Assembly: GCA_022648165.1 (NCBI GenBank)
Contig: JALCLX010000011.1
Coordinates: forward strand, 1 to 60,711
Length of the DNA: 60,711 bases
Reading direction: 5' to 3'
Source of the DNA: Ancrocorticia sp.
Lineage (GTDB): Bacteria; Actinomycetota; Actinomycetes; Actinomycetales; Actinomycetaceae
Part shown: piece after piece, positions 8,197 through 17,785 of the stretch
Position numbering within the stretch: the stretch's first letter is position 1
How the letters are laid out: every line of letters starts with the position of its first letter
The notes under the pieces: generated by a model
What the model was told of the DNA's origin: nothing
Seen by the model: the letters and a program-made list of their open reading frames with translations, nothing else
Database searches by the model: none
Translations under genes and position numbers: made by a program

Positions 8197-9450
8197 TTAC
8201 AGAAGGAAAGAGAACGCGGGGGAATCGGGCTCCAGTTTTTGGATCGCCAGCGGAGATGCGTCCATGCGTTCCAATAATGCTGGTAATGCCTCCTTTTCCT
8301 CAACTTCGATACCGACCAGAGCTGGCCCTGTTTCTCGGTTATTCTTCTTCGTATATTCAAACAGAATAATGTCGTCACCCGGCCCAAGCACATCGTCAAG
8401 GAAGTGCCGCAGCGCGCCCGGCTCCTGAGGGAACGTCACCAGGAAGTAGTGGCGCAAGCCTTCGTAGACGAGCGAGCGTTCGACGACGTCGTCGTATCGC
8501 GACACGTCGTTGTTTCCTCCGGATACGATGCACGCGATCGGACCGTCCGGCAGGTCCGGAAGGAAACGCGCTGCTGCGGCACTCGCGAGCGCCCCGGCTG
8601 GCTCCGCGATGATGCCTTCCACTTGATAGAGGTCAAGCATTTCGGTGCAAATTGCGCCTTCGGGAATGGAAATGACTTCGTCCACCATGGTGCTGGCGAT
8701 GCGGTACGTCAGGTCGCCCACGCGAGCGACCGCGGTGCCGTCCGCAAAGGCATCGATATGAGGAAGCGTCACGGGCCCTCCGGTCTGAAGCGCGGCAGCC
8801 ATGGATGCGGCGCCTTCTGGTTCCACGCCTACGATGTGGACGTTGGGATGAAATGCGCGCAGCCAGATCGCGGTGCCGGCGAGGAGTCCGCCGCCGCCTA
8901 CCGGAACAACAACGGTTGTGGGAAGTTCGGAGGCTTGTTCGAAGATTTCTTTGACTACTGTGCCTTGGCCTGCGATGGTGCGAGCCGAATCGAACGGATG
9001 CACATAGGTAGCCCCATGTTCCGCGGCGTATGCCTGAGCGGACGCCGATGCCTCGTCAAATGTCGCGCCGCCGATGACCTGTTCGATCCATGGGCCACCG
9101 ATATCGCGGATGCGGGCGCGTTTTTGACGCGGCGTGGTAGAGGGAAGGAATACCTTGCCGTGAATCTTGAGCTGCCGACACGCGAATGCGACGCCCTGGG
9201 CATGATTCCCGGCAGACGCGCACACCACCCCTGCTGCGCGTTCAGATTCGGAGAGTGAAGAAACGAAATTGTACGCTCCGCGCACTTTATAGGAGCGGCC
9301 CACTTGGAGGTCTTCCCGTTTGAGGAGGACAGGTTGGTGGCGCAGCCCAGAGAGGCGAAGCGAGAGATCTAGCGGCGTGTGCCGCACAGTATTTCCGAGG
9401 GTCTGTGCGGCGACCACCACATCGGCCCCGCTTGGAATTTCGCGTGTCAT
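8197..9450 (-). CDS. ilvA: Threonine ammonia-lyase (threonine deaminase)
   Basis: 417-aa PLP enzyme that converts threonine to 2-oxobutanoate, the first committed step of isoleucine synthesis. PLP lysine Lys55 lies in SYKVRGAYNF; the phosphate-binding loop PVGGGGLLAG and SGGNND follow. The C-terminus (VTFPQEPGALRHFLDDVLGP onward) is a single ACT-like regulatory segment, as in short corynebacterial-type IlvA, which suggests allosteric control by isoleucine. No other ilv gene is nearby. The start lies six bases after CACACT, a variant -10 box (9457-9462), with no ribosome site, so a leaderless start is likely. Confidence 0.93.
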   Translation of the reverse strand: MTREIPSGADVVVAAQTLGNTVRHTPLDLSLRLSGLRHQPVLLKREDLQVGRSYKVRGAYNFVSSLSESERAAGVVCASAGNHAQGVAFACRQLKIHGKVFLPSTTPRQKRARIRDIGGPWIEQVIGGATFDEASASAQAYAAEHGATYVHPFDSARTIAGQGTVVKEIFEQASELPTTVVVPVGGGGLLAGTAIWLRAFHPNVHIVGVEPEGAASMAAALQTGGPVTLPHIDAFADGTAVARVGDLTYRIASTMVDEVISIPEGAICTEMLDLYQVEGIIAEPAGALASAAAARFLPDLPDGPIACIVSGGNNDVSRYDDVVERSLVYEGLRHYFLVTFPQEPGALRHFLDDVLGPGDDIILFEYTKKNNRETGPALVGIEVEEKEALPALLERMDASPLAIQKLEPDSPAFSFLL

Positions 9451-9527
9451 TCTTCTAGTGTGCCGTTCAATCCTTTTCTCCTGCCACTTTTTGCTGCGTG
9501 ATCTTCCGCAAGAATCTCAGTATTTCG

Positions 9528-9533
9528 TATGGT
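9528..9533 (+). promoter_or_regulatory. -10 box TATGGT, leaderless start for CYTH protein
   Basis: TATGGT fits TAnnnT and ends six bases before ATG 9540. No Shine-Dalgarno sequence is present. Confidence 0.5.
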
Positions 9534-9539
9534 TGAGCT

Positions 9540-10217
9540 ATGAGTGAGTATGCGGACGGCATCCCCCATGGGGATGAAGCACTCCATTTCGAATTTGAGC
9601 GAAAGTTCTTCGTGGAAGTTCTACCAGAGGATGTGGTGAGGCACGGTTCGTGCCAGGTAATTGTGCAGGCTTATCTGTTTGCTGTGGACGGGTATGCGGT
9701 ACGGGTGAGGATTACATTCCCGGATAGGGTTGCTGGCATGCGGCCGTTTGACGACGCCGTCGATTTCTTAGGTGCGTACGAACGGCGCGAGTTGGGTGAT
9801 TTGTTGGCCGCCGCCAGGGATGATGGTGGCGAAGTCCATGCGACAATAGCCGTAAAATCTCCCGGCGGAATGGGTGAACGCTACGAGATGGAGACGGAAC
9901 TCGATACGGATGTGGCTGTGCAGATCGTGCGCCGTTCGCCTCATGTCATCCTGAAGACGCGGTATTCCATGTGGTATGACGAAGACGGGTGGGAATTTGA
10001 CGTTTTTGGTGGGCAAAATGAGGGGCTCATTATCGCCGAATGTGAAAGATTAGCGCCGGTGGTGGGGTTGAAAATCCCTGCGTTCTGCCTGACGGAAGTA
10101 ACAGAGGACCTACGTTTTTCGAACGATTATCTTTCCAAAGAGCCATGGCGACAATGGAACAATACGTATCGCACCGAACTTGCGGCGCGGGGCCCGCACT
10201 TCATGGATATGGAGTAG
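9540..10217 (+). CDS. CYTH-domain protein (triphosphate tunnel metalloenzyme-like)
   Basis: 225-aa protein with a CYTH fold. The signature ExExK occurs near the start as HFEFERKFFV. Alternating charged strands follow (YAVRVRITF, HATIAVKSPG, YEMETELD, WEFDVFGGQNEGLIIAECE), and the end (FSNDYLSKEPWRQW) matches the terminal helix of bacterial class IV cyclase/inorganic triphosphatase homologues. Members hydrolyse tripolyphosphate or thiamine triphosphate, or cyclise ATP; which reaction applies here cannot be told, though inorganic triphosphatase is the commoner bacterial activity. Start chosen by the -10 box six bases upstream. Confidence 0.75.
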   Translation: MSEYADGIPHGDEALHFEFERKFFVEVLPEDVVRHGSCQVIVQAYLFAVDGYAVRVRITFPDRVAGMRPFDDAVDFLGAYERRELGDLLAAARDDGGEVHATIAVKSPGGMGERYEMETELDTDVAVQIVRRSPHVILKTRYSMWYDEDGWEFDVFGGQNEGLIIAECERLAPVVGLKIPAFCLTEVTEDLRFSNDYLSKEPWRQWNNTYRTELAARGPHFMDME

Positions 10218-10558
10218 CGCGCGCTAGTTGAGCGTGTGCATGAACGTGTGAAGCGCATCTCAGCGTGACGTTGATGAGGGACTTGGCAAGGCGCCGATGC
10301 TGTGGATATAGTGGTTCTCAGCGGCGGGGATCCATGTGAATTCCTGTTGTACTCACAATTCAATAGCTTGCGCCGTCTGGTGGACGTGCGCATGTGGTAG
10401 GCAGCTCCATTTCATCTGAGGTGAGCGGATGTCTTGTTTGAGCGCCTGCCAAACACTGAGTGGTGCGAGAATGCTGCTGTCGTCTCGCACCACTCAGCTT
10501 ATGAGATGGTGTGTAGTGGAGTTAGTGCAGCGTATCCCTTCCGAAAGGTGAAGATTCT
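10218..10558. other. 341-nt intergenic region
   Basis: No convincing reading frame, tRNA or repeat was found on either strand. The only clear structure is the 15-bp hairpin at 10456-10497. GAAAGGTGAAG just before 10559 is the ribosome site of the following gene. Confidence 0.5.
10456..10497. terminator. Perfect 15-bp hairpin upstream of DUF4261 gene
   Basis: CTGAGTGGTGCGAGA (10456-10470) pairs perfectly with 10483-10497 around a 12-nt loop. There is no downstream T-run. It may end transcripts from the CYTH gene, although it lies 240 nt past that stop, or it may be a leader structure for the gene at 10559. Confidence 0.45.
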
Positions 10559-11422
10559 ATGAGCGCAGAGCTCCCCGTTTCCGCCATCCACCCGCAGGCC
10601 CCGGAATTCCTGTCCGTCGCAGCCTTATATAGGGCTCCGATCGACGTGGAAGCGGCGTTGGCGCGTATGAAAGAACTGTGGAACGAGCCGGTTTCACCAG
10701 TGTGGGAGGAAGTCCCTGCCGGATCGCCGGGCACGGGTACGGAGGCTGGGCGCCTATTGCGGTTTAGCATCGATGGCGTTCTGGTGATGATGACACCAAT
10801 ATCGGGATCGCTAGAGGTGCAACGCGGGCACCTTCCCGACCATACGTTCTATATAGCAGTCACTACTTATTCTCCCGTGCGTGAACAGGATCTGGCTGAA
10901 GCTGCTCACCGTACGGGTAGCGTGAACGGCGTGAAGCCGGGCGACGTTCCACCGGCCGATGCACTGCCTTTGGCGCGGCGGCGGCGCATGGTCAGCGCTC
11001 ATATTGTGCTCACGGAAGTGCTGGATGTTCTGATGCGCGAAGAGGCAGCGGTGGGGGTGTACCGCAGTGAATTGGGCGTGGTTCAGCCGCCGGAGATGGT
11101 CACGGAGTTGGCGGATTCGTTGACGCGCGGTCAAGCCCCTGTGCCACTGTGGGTGAGTGTGCGTCTGGTGCATCCGGACTTGGTGTATGGCAGGACGCTC
11201 GGATTGGCGCTCTTCGGCCACCTGGATCTTGAGGTTGTGGAGTCAATGAAGTCCGAAGAAGAGGTGTATGCAATGTTGGCCAATACTGCCGATTACATCG
11301 TCTCATCTGATTTCTATCTACTGCCGGGCCAGACTGTGGGGTATCGCGAGGGCGAGGAGTTACAGATAACTGAGGCGACGTCGCCCACAGACGGTACTGC
11401 GGTGCTGCGAATTCAGTTTTAG
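10559..11422 (+). CDS. DUF4261 domain-containing protein
   Basis: 287-aa soluble protein without signal peptide or membrane helices. The C-terminal half has features of DUF4261: a GVYRSELGVVQPPEMV segment, then PVPLWVSVRLVHPD, GLALFGHLDLEVVES and a final YIVSSDFYLLPGQTVGY. The N-terminal half (about 1-120) contains a hydrophobic FSIDGVLVMMTPI stretch, as expected for this family. Molecular function is not known to me and context does not help: the neighbours are a CYTH protein and queuosine salvage genes. AAAGGTGAAG precedes ATG 10559 at good spacing. Family assignment rests on pattern memory only. Confidence 0.55.
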   Translation: MSAELPVSAIHPQAPEFLSVAALYRAPIDVEAALARMKELWNEPVSPVWEEVPAGSPGTGTEAGRLLRFSIDGVLVMMTPISGSLEVQRGHLPDHTFYIAVTTYSPVREQDLAEAAHRTGSVNGVKPGDVPPADALPLARRRRMVSAHIVLTEVLDVLMREEAAVGVYRSELGVVQPPEMVTELADSLTRGQAPVPLWVSVRLVHPDLVYGRTLGLALFGHLDLEVVESMKSEEEVYAMLANTADYIVSSDFYLLPGQTVGYREGEELQITEATSPTDGTAVLRIQF

Positions 11423-11519
11423 CTATATACTCGGAAAGTCCGTGTGGTGGCAGCACCGGGCTTTTAGCGCGGCCCACGAAACTGTGGGATTTTGTGCGTG
11501 ACGTGCGCGGAAAGCGTGC

Positions 11520-12254
11520 ATGCAATCAGACGAATACATGTGGGACAAGAGAGACATGACTGCCGGAAACATCGCATTTAAGAAGGTTGATCGAGGACTG
11601 TACGACGTAGTGGCCGTGTGCTTTGTCGCTTTCCTCTTGTTATCGAATATCGCTGCAACGAAACTCATTGAAATTGGTGTGGGTCCGTTGACTCTCATTT
11701 TTGATGGTGGGGCGATTCTATTTCCGCTCACATACATTCTGGGAGATGTGCTCTCCGAAGTGTATGGTTTCCGTTCTGCGAAGCGCGTGATTCTGATGGG
11801 TTTTGCCATCCAGATGATTGCTTCCCTGACCTTTTGGTTGGTGCAGGTTGCCCCACCGGCTGCGGATTACGCGAATCAAGATGCCTTTGAGGCCGTTTTG
11901 GGAGTGGTGCCACGCTTCGTTTTGGCGTCGCTGTGCGGATACTTGGCGGGCCAGTTGCTCAACTCGATCGTGTTAGTGCGCATTAAGGAGCGCTTTGGAG
12001 AGAATCACCTGTGGGTTCGTTTGCTTGGATCCACAGTTGTGGGCGAAGCGGCAGATACTACGCTGTTCTGCATTGTCGCATGGGCGAGTGTGGTACCGGC
12101 TGCGACAATAGCGAACCTTGCGATAACGGGTTTTGTTTACAAGGTGAGTGTTGAAGCAGTATTTCTGCCGGTGACGTATGTGGTAATTCACTGGGTGAAG
12201 AAGCGTGAGTTCGCAGATGTCGCGGCACACGATAGCGTGGTGGTCAATGGCTGA
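11520..12254 (+). CDS. yhhQ: Queuosine precursor transporter (YhhQ/QPTR family)
   Basis: 244-aa membrane protein with about six helices. The family segments LLLSNIAATKLIEIG, ILFPLTYILGDVLSEVYGF and LGSTVVGEAADTTLFCIVAW match the vitamin-uptake-like queuosine precursor transporters, which import preQ0, preQ1 or queuine. The last 8 bases overlap the tgt start (ATGGCTGA), giving translational coupling to the enzyme that uses the imported base. The start is uncertain: ATG 11520 has GGAAAG upstream, and ATG 11556 is an alternative that removes 12 residues. The 97-nt leader can form two short hairpins, but no known preQ1 riboswitch was recognised. Confidence 0.88.
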   Translation: MQSDEYMWDKRDMTAGNIAFKKVDRGLYDVVAVCFVAFLLLSNIAATKLIEIGVGPLTLIFDGGAILFPLTYILGDVLSEVYGFRSAKRVILMGFAIQMIASLTFWLVQVAPPAADYANQDAFEAVLGVVPRFVLASLCGYLAGQLLNSIVLVRIKERFGENHLWVRLLGSTVVGEAADTTLFCIVAWASVVPAATIANLAITGFVYKVSVEAVFLPVTYVVIHWVKKREFADVAAHDSVVVNG

Positions 12255-13500
12255 TCGCTTCACGATCACCTCGAGGCTTGAAGCTGGTGCGAGGGATTCA
12301 CACACGGGCGAACCATTGGGGCGCACAGGCGTGATTCACACTCCGCATGGCGATATCCACACCCCGGCTTTTATTCCTGTGGGTACGAAGGCCACAGTTA
12401 AAGCCGTGCTGCCGGAATCGATTGCACAGGTCGGCGCGCAGGCTGTTCTGGCGAATGCGTATCATCTGTACCTCCAACCGGGACCAGATATCGTGGATCA
12501 GGCGGGTGGCCTTGCACGATTCATGAACTGGAAGGGCCCCACATACACGGATTCCGGGGGCTTCCAGGTGCTCTCGCTCGGTTCCGGCTTTAAAAAGGTG
12601 CTTTCGCAGGAGTTTTCCGGTACCGGACGCGCTGACACAGAAGTGGCGAAATCCAAGGAACGCTTGGCAAATGTGGACGACGACGGCGTGTGGTTCCGTT
12701 CGCACCTGGACGGTTCGCGGCATCGTTTCACCCCGGAGATTTCTATGGGGATCCAGCATGAATTAGGAGCGGACATTATGTTCGCGTTTGACGAACTGAC
12801 GACGCTGTTGAATTCCCGCGCCTACCAGGAAGAAGCACTGGAGCGGACCCGCAGGTGGGCGGAGCGGTGCCTCGTTGCTCACCGGGAGCTGACTGAGAAA
12901 CGGAAAGGCAAACCGTACCAGCAGCTTTTCGGAGTAATTCAGGGCGCACAGTATGAGGACTTGCGGCGAAAAGCGGCCCGCGACCTGGGCGCAATGGAGA
13001 TGGATGGGCAGACATTTGACGGATTTGGAATTGGTGGCGCGTTAGAAAAGGAGCATTTGGGAACGATTGTCGGCTGGGTTGCCGAAGAATTGCCGGATGA
13101 TCGGGCACGCCACCTGCTGGGAATTTCTGAGCCCGACGATCTTTTCGCGGCCGTGGAGGCAGGTGCAGACACGTTCGACTGTGTAAATCCATCACGCGTG
13201 GCCCGCAATGCGGCGATTTATTCGCCGGATGGGCGCTTCAATGTGACCCGCGCGGAGTTCAAGCGCGATTTTGGCCCTCTTGTGCCTGGGTGTGAGTGTT
13301 ACACGTGTACGCATTATTCGCGCGCGTATCTGCATCACGCGTTCAAGGCGAAGGAAATGATCGCGTCCACTTTGGCGACGATTCACAACGAATACTTCAC
13401 GGTGCATCTTGTGGATTTGATTCGCCATGCGATGATTGCGGGCGATTATGTGGAGCTGAAGAAGGAATTCTTGGGGCGGTTTTACGCGCCTAGTGCGTAG
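12247..13500 (+). CDS. tgt: tRNA-guanine(34) transglycosylase
   Basis: 417-aa enzyme that swaps guanine-34 of GUN-anticodon tRNAs for preQ1 or queuine. TDSGGFQVLSLG near residue 100 is the first active-site block, and GVIQGAQYEDLR and HLLGISEPDDLFAAVEAGAD are conserved. The zinc site is complete: Cys349, Cys351, Cys354 and His380. The start is fixed by the 8-bp ATGGCTGA overlap with yhhQ. Its last 11 bases overlap the 3' end of the convergent hrpA gene. With a coupled transporter and no queC/D/E/F in view, the organism probably salvages the queuosine base. Confidence 0.95.
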   Translation: MADRFTITSRLEAGARDSHTGEPLGRTGVIHTPHGDIHTPAFIPVGTKATVKAVLPESIAQVGAQAVLANAYHLYLQPGPDIVDQAGGLARFMNWKGPTYTDSGGFQVLSLGSGFKKVLSQEFSGTGRADTEVAKSKERLANVDDDGVWFRSHLDGSRHRFTPEISMGIQHELGADIMFAFDELTTLLNSRAYQEEALERTRRWAERCLVAHRELTEKRKGKPYQQLFGVIQGAQYEDLRRKAARDLGAMEMDGQTFDGFGIGGALEKEHLGTIVGWVAEELPDDRARHLLGISEPDDLFAAVEAGADTFDCVNPSRVARNAAIYSPDGRFNVTRAEFKRDFGPLVPGCECYTCTHYSRAYLHHAFKAKEMIASTLATIHNEYFTVHLVDLIRHAMIAGDYVELKKEFLGRFYAPSA

Positions 13501-16500
13501 CGAGGAGCTTTTCGATCCGCTTGGCGCTCACTTTTCCATGCGTTCCAAGCTGCTGAGCGAACAGCGAAACTCGAAACTCTTCCAGCATCCAGCGTGCCTG
13601 ATCAAGCGTGCGCGCGGTGACGGGATCATAGGCGTGCGTGGCCGCATCGGCGCGCGCACGAGCGATCTGCTGGGCCACATTCTGTACCTGCCACGCCAGT
13701 GCGTCATCCGCTGCGGGGTTGCTTTGTGCCTTCGTGAGACGCAGCCGTGCGGCCTGGATGTAACGGGGTAGATGCGGCAACTGATCCTGGGCAGTGGTGG
13801 CAATGAATCCAGCAGAGGCCAGCTGGTCCAACTGGCGAGTGATATCAGAGACCGTTGCGAGGAGCGCAATGGAGCTCGCAGCCTTCACCTCGTGCAGGGT
13901 GGCGGCACGTTCAGTGCATATCTGCGCGGTCAGTTGGGCGAGCGAAAACACTTCGTCCTCGTGGCGTTCGCGAGACCAGCGAAGCAGATCTTCCCAGGCT
14001 GCGCGGTCTCGCAATTCGCCCAACGGGACATGCCCGGTTGCCCAGTTATCGGCAACATTTCGGGCGGCTGCGAGCTGAAGATCGGCAACAAGTGCGGAGG
14101 TATTTGGATAGGGGCCGCCTGCGAGCGCAAGCGCCATCGCGCCACTCCACCGGGTGGTGATCCGCGTTTCCGGCAATGCGATGGCGTGCGCGAGCAGATG
14201 AATGATCCCGATTCGGTGATCGCGCGTCTGTTCTGCGGGTGCGGCGACGACGCCAAGATGGACGGGCCGCGCCCCGAACTGTGGCGATTGTGCGGTAAGT
14301 AGAGCCGGATAGCCCCGCACCACCATGTGGTGTGGGCCAACAGTTTCCACTGAGGCGGGAATGGCATCGGCAACCGTGGGCCAGCCAGTCAGTGTTTCAG
14401 ATGTGCGCGTAGGAAGTTTCGCCGCCGCTTCGTCCAGCGCTTGTACGACGGCGCCCTTGACTACGTTGTGCACTGCTTTCTGAACGCGTGGCGCAAGGGA
14501 TTGCTGCAGTGCTTCGAGGCTGAAACCCTCATCAAGCACGGCGCCGCGTTCACTGCGCACGCGGAAGCGCATCCGCAAATGCGGCGGGAGTGTGCATTCA
14601 TCCCAGGCCGCGCTGTCGATGCGAAAGCCACGTAGACGCTCCACAGCGTCCGTGAACGCTTCGCGGAACGATGGCGCATTCGCTGGCACAGTGTCCGATT
14701 CTTGGGGGGAAAACGATGGCAGCAGGGGTACGATGCTGCGCGCCGCATCGGGTGCTGGCACTAGTTGACGGCGGATTCGCTTGGGCAACGCATGGATGGT
14801 GCCAGCGACGAGATCCTCGCGCATCCCGGGTACCAGCCAATCGAAGCCATGTGGCTGGACTTGAGGCAGCAGCGTCACGGGGATGGTCACTGTGACTCCG
14901 TCGTCGAATGCTCCCGGGCTGAAGGAGTACTGCAGGGGCAGTGCCAGATCGCCTTGGATCCATTCGGCGGGAAAATCCTGTGACGAAGCGTTCTGCCCCC
15001 CCAGCAAGAACTCCTGCGTGAAATCTAGGCGATGTGGGTTATGTTGTTTTTCCTTCTTCCACCACGCGTCAAAGTGCCGCGCGGAGGTCACAGTTTCTGG
15101 AATGCGTGCGGCGTAAAAGGCGGCGAGCGCGTCGTCGTCGGCAACGAGGCCACGGCGGCGCAGCTTGCTTTCCGTTATTCTTGCTTCCTCCAGCGCCTCT
15201 TCATTGTGGCGGACAAATGCGTGGTTTGTTCGCCACTGGCCCTCAACTAATGCACGCCGAATAAAGAGTTCGTGTGCCAGATCGCGCGCGGAAGCGGTGC
15301 CGATGCTGGAAAGGAGGATCAAGCGGTCGGCCACAACCGTCAAGCCGTAGAGCGTGACCCGTTCTTTGCACATCGCGGCGCCGTTCTTCACACTCCAGAT
15401 CGGTTCTGAGTACGAGCGTTTGACGAGATGAGCAGCTAATGGTTCTATCCAGCGCGGATCAATCTGTGCCACCGTACGGGCGAACAGGCGTGAGGTTTCC
15501 ACCAGCTCGGCCGCCATCACCCAGGCCGGCGTCTGGCGAATGCCCGATCCTGGCCATATCACGAAATGTGTTCCCCTAGCTCCCACGTAGTCGTGTGTCC
15601 GTTCGCTCCAATTGCCCACGTTGGAAAGCAAGCCAACAAGGAGAGACCGGTGGATTGAATCGGCTTCCGGAGTATCCGCGCTACGCCCAAGCTCCCGGCA
15701 CGCTGCGGCCACGGCCGCCGAATCAGGACTTCCGCCACACGGGGTAACACCCTTCCGAGCTGCCGCGATGTCCTGCGGTGTCGGTAAAGCAAGGGGACGA
15801 ACAGTGAGGCCGAGCGGACGCGCCATCTGATGGAGTTGCGTCACCACATCCGCCCATTCGCGGTATCGCAGATAATTCACAAACTCTGTACGGCACATGC
15901 GCCGAAAAGCGGAACCAGACAATTCCCGTTGTTGGGTGTGAAGATAGCGCCACAGCGTCAGATATGCCAAGAAATCCGAGGTGCGGGCAGTGAAGCGGGC
16001 GTGCAGCTGATCGGCCTGGGGCCGCTTCTCTGCAGGGCGCTCGCGGACATCCTGGACGGAGAGGGCAGCTACCACAACCATCACTTCGGAGGCGCACCCG
16101 TTCTTTTCTGCCTCTATGAGCATGCGGCCTAGCCGGGGGTCAATGGGAAGCCGCGCAAGTTGCCGCCCAATACGGGTCAGGCGTGGCACACGGTGGGCGT
16201 GTCCGGGCTGAACCGCCCCAATTTCCTCCAGCAACTGCATACCTGCACGCACAGCCCGCGGATCTGGCGGATCGATGAATGGGAAAGCTGCGATATCACC
16301 GAGCCCCAATGAAACCATCTGGAGAATCACAGACGCAAGTGACGTGCGCTGGATTTCCGGTTGTGTGAATTCGTCACGGTTGCGGAAGTCCTGTTCAGAA
16401 TACAACCGGATGCAGATGCCATCCTGCACGCGCCCGCAACGGCCCGCTCGCTGGTTCGCGCTCGCCTGCGATATCGGCTCAATGGGAAGGCGCTGCACTT

Positions 16501-17656
16501 TCGTCTTATTCGAATACCGCGAAATGCGTGCCGTACCAGGATCAACAACGTAACGAATACCCGGAACAGTCAACGATGTCTCCGCGATATTTGTGGCCAG
16601 AATGATTCTCCGATGCCGGTGGGATTCGAAAATCCGGTGTTGTTCGGCGGAAGAAAGCCGCGCAAACAAAGGCAGAACTTCCACGGCCTGGGGAACATGC
16701 GATTCTGCGCCCGGCTCGATGTATCGCGACGTGAGTTCATCGCGCAAAGCAGCCGCCGTATCGCGAATCTCCCCTTCACCAGAAAGAAAAACGAGGATGT
16801 CACCCGGCCCCTGTGCCATGAGCTCATTACATGCGTCGATGATTCCTGTCACCTGATCAATCGCCTCTGCGCGCCCAGGCGTGGCGGGTTTAGCTGGGGT
16901 GCTATCGGCCGTATCCTCCAGCAGCGGCCGATAGAGGATCTCCACCGGATAGGTACGTCCGGAGACCTTGATGACGGGGCATTCCTCACCCGGATGGCCA
17001 CCTGCCCGATGTTGTCCGAAGTGCCGCGCAAACCGTTCCGTGTCAATTGTTGCGGAGGTGATGATCACTTTGAGGTCGGGGCGGCGCGGCAAAAGCTGCG
17101 CTAAGTAGCCCAACAAGAAATCGATGTTGAGAGAGCGTTCGTGGGCTTCGTCAATGATGATCGTGTCATATCGCGTCAGGTCAGGATCGTTTTGGATTTC
17201 GGCCAAGAGAATCCCATCCGTCATCAGTTTGACGAGCGTCAACGGCCCCACATGGTCCGTGAAACGCACCTGATAGCCGATCGCACCGCCAAGTTCTATG
17301 CCCAGTTCTACACAAATCCGTTCAGCGACGGATCGGGCAGCGATACGGCGGGGCTGGGTATGCCCGATGAGGCCCGTGATACCTCGCCCCAATTCCAGGC
17401 AGATTTTGGGCAACTGCGTAGTTTTCCCCGAGCCAGTCTCCCCAGCGATGACGACAACCTGGTTATGTTCGATCGCATCTTTGATATCCGAACGGCGCTG
17501 CGATACCGGCAAGTTCTCCGGATACACGATGTGTGGTACGGCCGCACGCCGCGCCTCTATCTCCTCACGGCTATAAGGCTTTGGTCGGCGTGGAGCAGCA
17601 CGCCGTTGCGTGCCAGTGGTACCGTTCGCGCTACGAGAATTTCGGGGATGTGACAT
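13490..17656 (-). CDS. hrpA: ATP-dependent RNA helicase HrpA
   Basis: 1388-aa DEAH-box helicase of the HrpA type. Walker A GETGSGKTTQLPK lies at 72-84, followed by QPRRIAARSVA, IIIDEAHERS, ITSATIDTERF, TNIAETSLTVPGI and QRAGRCGR, the full set of helicase motifs. The helicase-associated and OB-fold regions follow, with the long C-terminal DUF3418 region typical of the roughly 1300-aa family. Family members act in mRNA processing and in rescuing stalled ribosomes. TAGGAGAG lies directly before ATG 17656. It is monocistronic here and its 3' end overlaps tgt by 11 bp. Confidence 0.95.
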   Translation of the reverse strand: MSHPRNSRSANGTTGTQRRAAPRRPKPYSREEIEARRAAVPHIVYPENLPVSQRRSDIKDAIEHNQVVVIAGETGSGKTTQLPKICLELGRGITGLIGHTQPRRIAARSVAERICVELGIELGGAIGYQVRFTDHVGPLTLVKLMTDGILLAEIQNDPDLTRYDTIIIDEAHERSLNIDFLLGYLAQLLPRRPDLKVIITSATIDTERFARHFGQHRAGGHPGEECPVIKVSGRTYPVEILYRPLLEDTADSTPAKPATPGRAEAIDQVTGIIDACNELMAQGPGDILVFLSGEGEIRDTAAALRDELTSRYIEPGAESHVPQAVEVLPLFARLSSAEQHRIFESHRHRRIILATNIAETSLTVPGIRYVVDPGTARISRYSNKTKVQRLPIEPISQASANQRAGRCGRVQDGICIRLYSEQDFRNRDEFTQPEIQRTSLASVILQMVSLGLGDIAAFPFIDPPDPRAVRAGMQLLEEIGAVQPGHAHRVPRLTRIGRQLARLPIDPRLGRMLIEAEKNGCASEVMVVVAALSVQDVRERPAEKRPQADQLHARFTARTSDFLAYLTLWRYLHTQQRELSGSAFRRMCRTEFVNYLRYREWADVVTQLHQMARPLGLTVRPLALPTPQDIAAARKGVTPCGGSPDSAAVAAACRELGRSADTPEADSIHRSLLVGLLSNVGNWSERTHDYVGARGTHFVIWPGSGIRQTPAWVMAAELVETSRLFARTVAQIDPRWIEPLAAHLVKRSYSEPIWSVKNGAAMCKERVTLYGLTVVADRLILLSSIGTASARDLAHELFIRRALVEGQWRTNHAFVRHNEEALEEARITESKLRRRGLVADDDALAAFYAARIPETVTSARHFDAWWKKEKQHNPHRLDFTQEFLLGGQNASSQDFPAEWIQGDLALPLQYSFSPGAFDDGVTVTIPVTLLPQVQPHGFDWLVPGMREDLVAGTIHALPKRIRRQLVPAPDAARSIVPLLPSFSPQESDTVPANAPSFREAFTDAVERLRGFRIDSAAWDECTLPPHLRMRFRVRSERGAVLDEGFSLEALQQSLAPRVQKAVHNVVKGAVVQALDEAAAKLPTRTSETLTGWPTVADAIPASVETVGPHHMVVRGYPALLTAQSPQFGARPVHLGVVAAPAEQTRDHRIGIIHLLAHAIALPETRITTRWSGAMALALAGGPYPNTSALVADLQLAAARNVADNWATGHVPLGELRDRAAWEDLLRWSRERHEDEVFSLAQLTAQICTERAATLHEVKAASSIALLATVSDITRQLDQLASAGFIATTAQDQLPHLPRYIQAARLRLTKAQSNPAADDALAWQVQNVAQQIARARADAATHAYDPVTARTLDQARWMLEEFRVSLFAQQLGTHGKVSAKRIEKLLATH

Positions 17657-17785
17657 ACTCTCCTATTCTCCCACTCAGCGGGCCTACCGGCGAATTCTAC
17701 CGGCACACCAACCAGACCTCACAGCATCTGTGAGGCGCGGGCGCTATGCTGCAAACCAGTGTTACCAACGCAAAGGAGGAGCCAC

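Noticed and set aside
8404-9258. Rightward 284-codon frame opposite ilvA
   Set aside because: Shadow of ilvA; composition is odd (rich in Arg, Gly, His, Cys) with no domain and no ribosome site.
11423-11519. preQ1 riboswitch ahead of yhhQ
   Set aside because: Short hairpins exist, but none shows the conserved core of a preQ1 riboswitch class that I can recognise.
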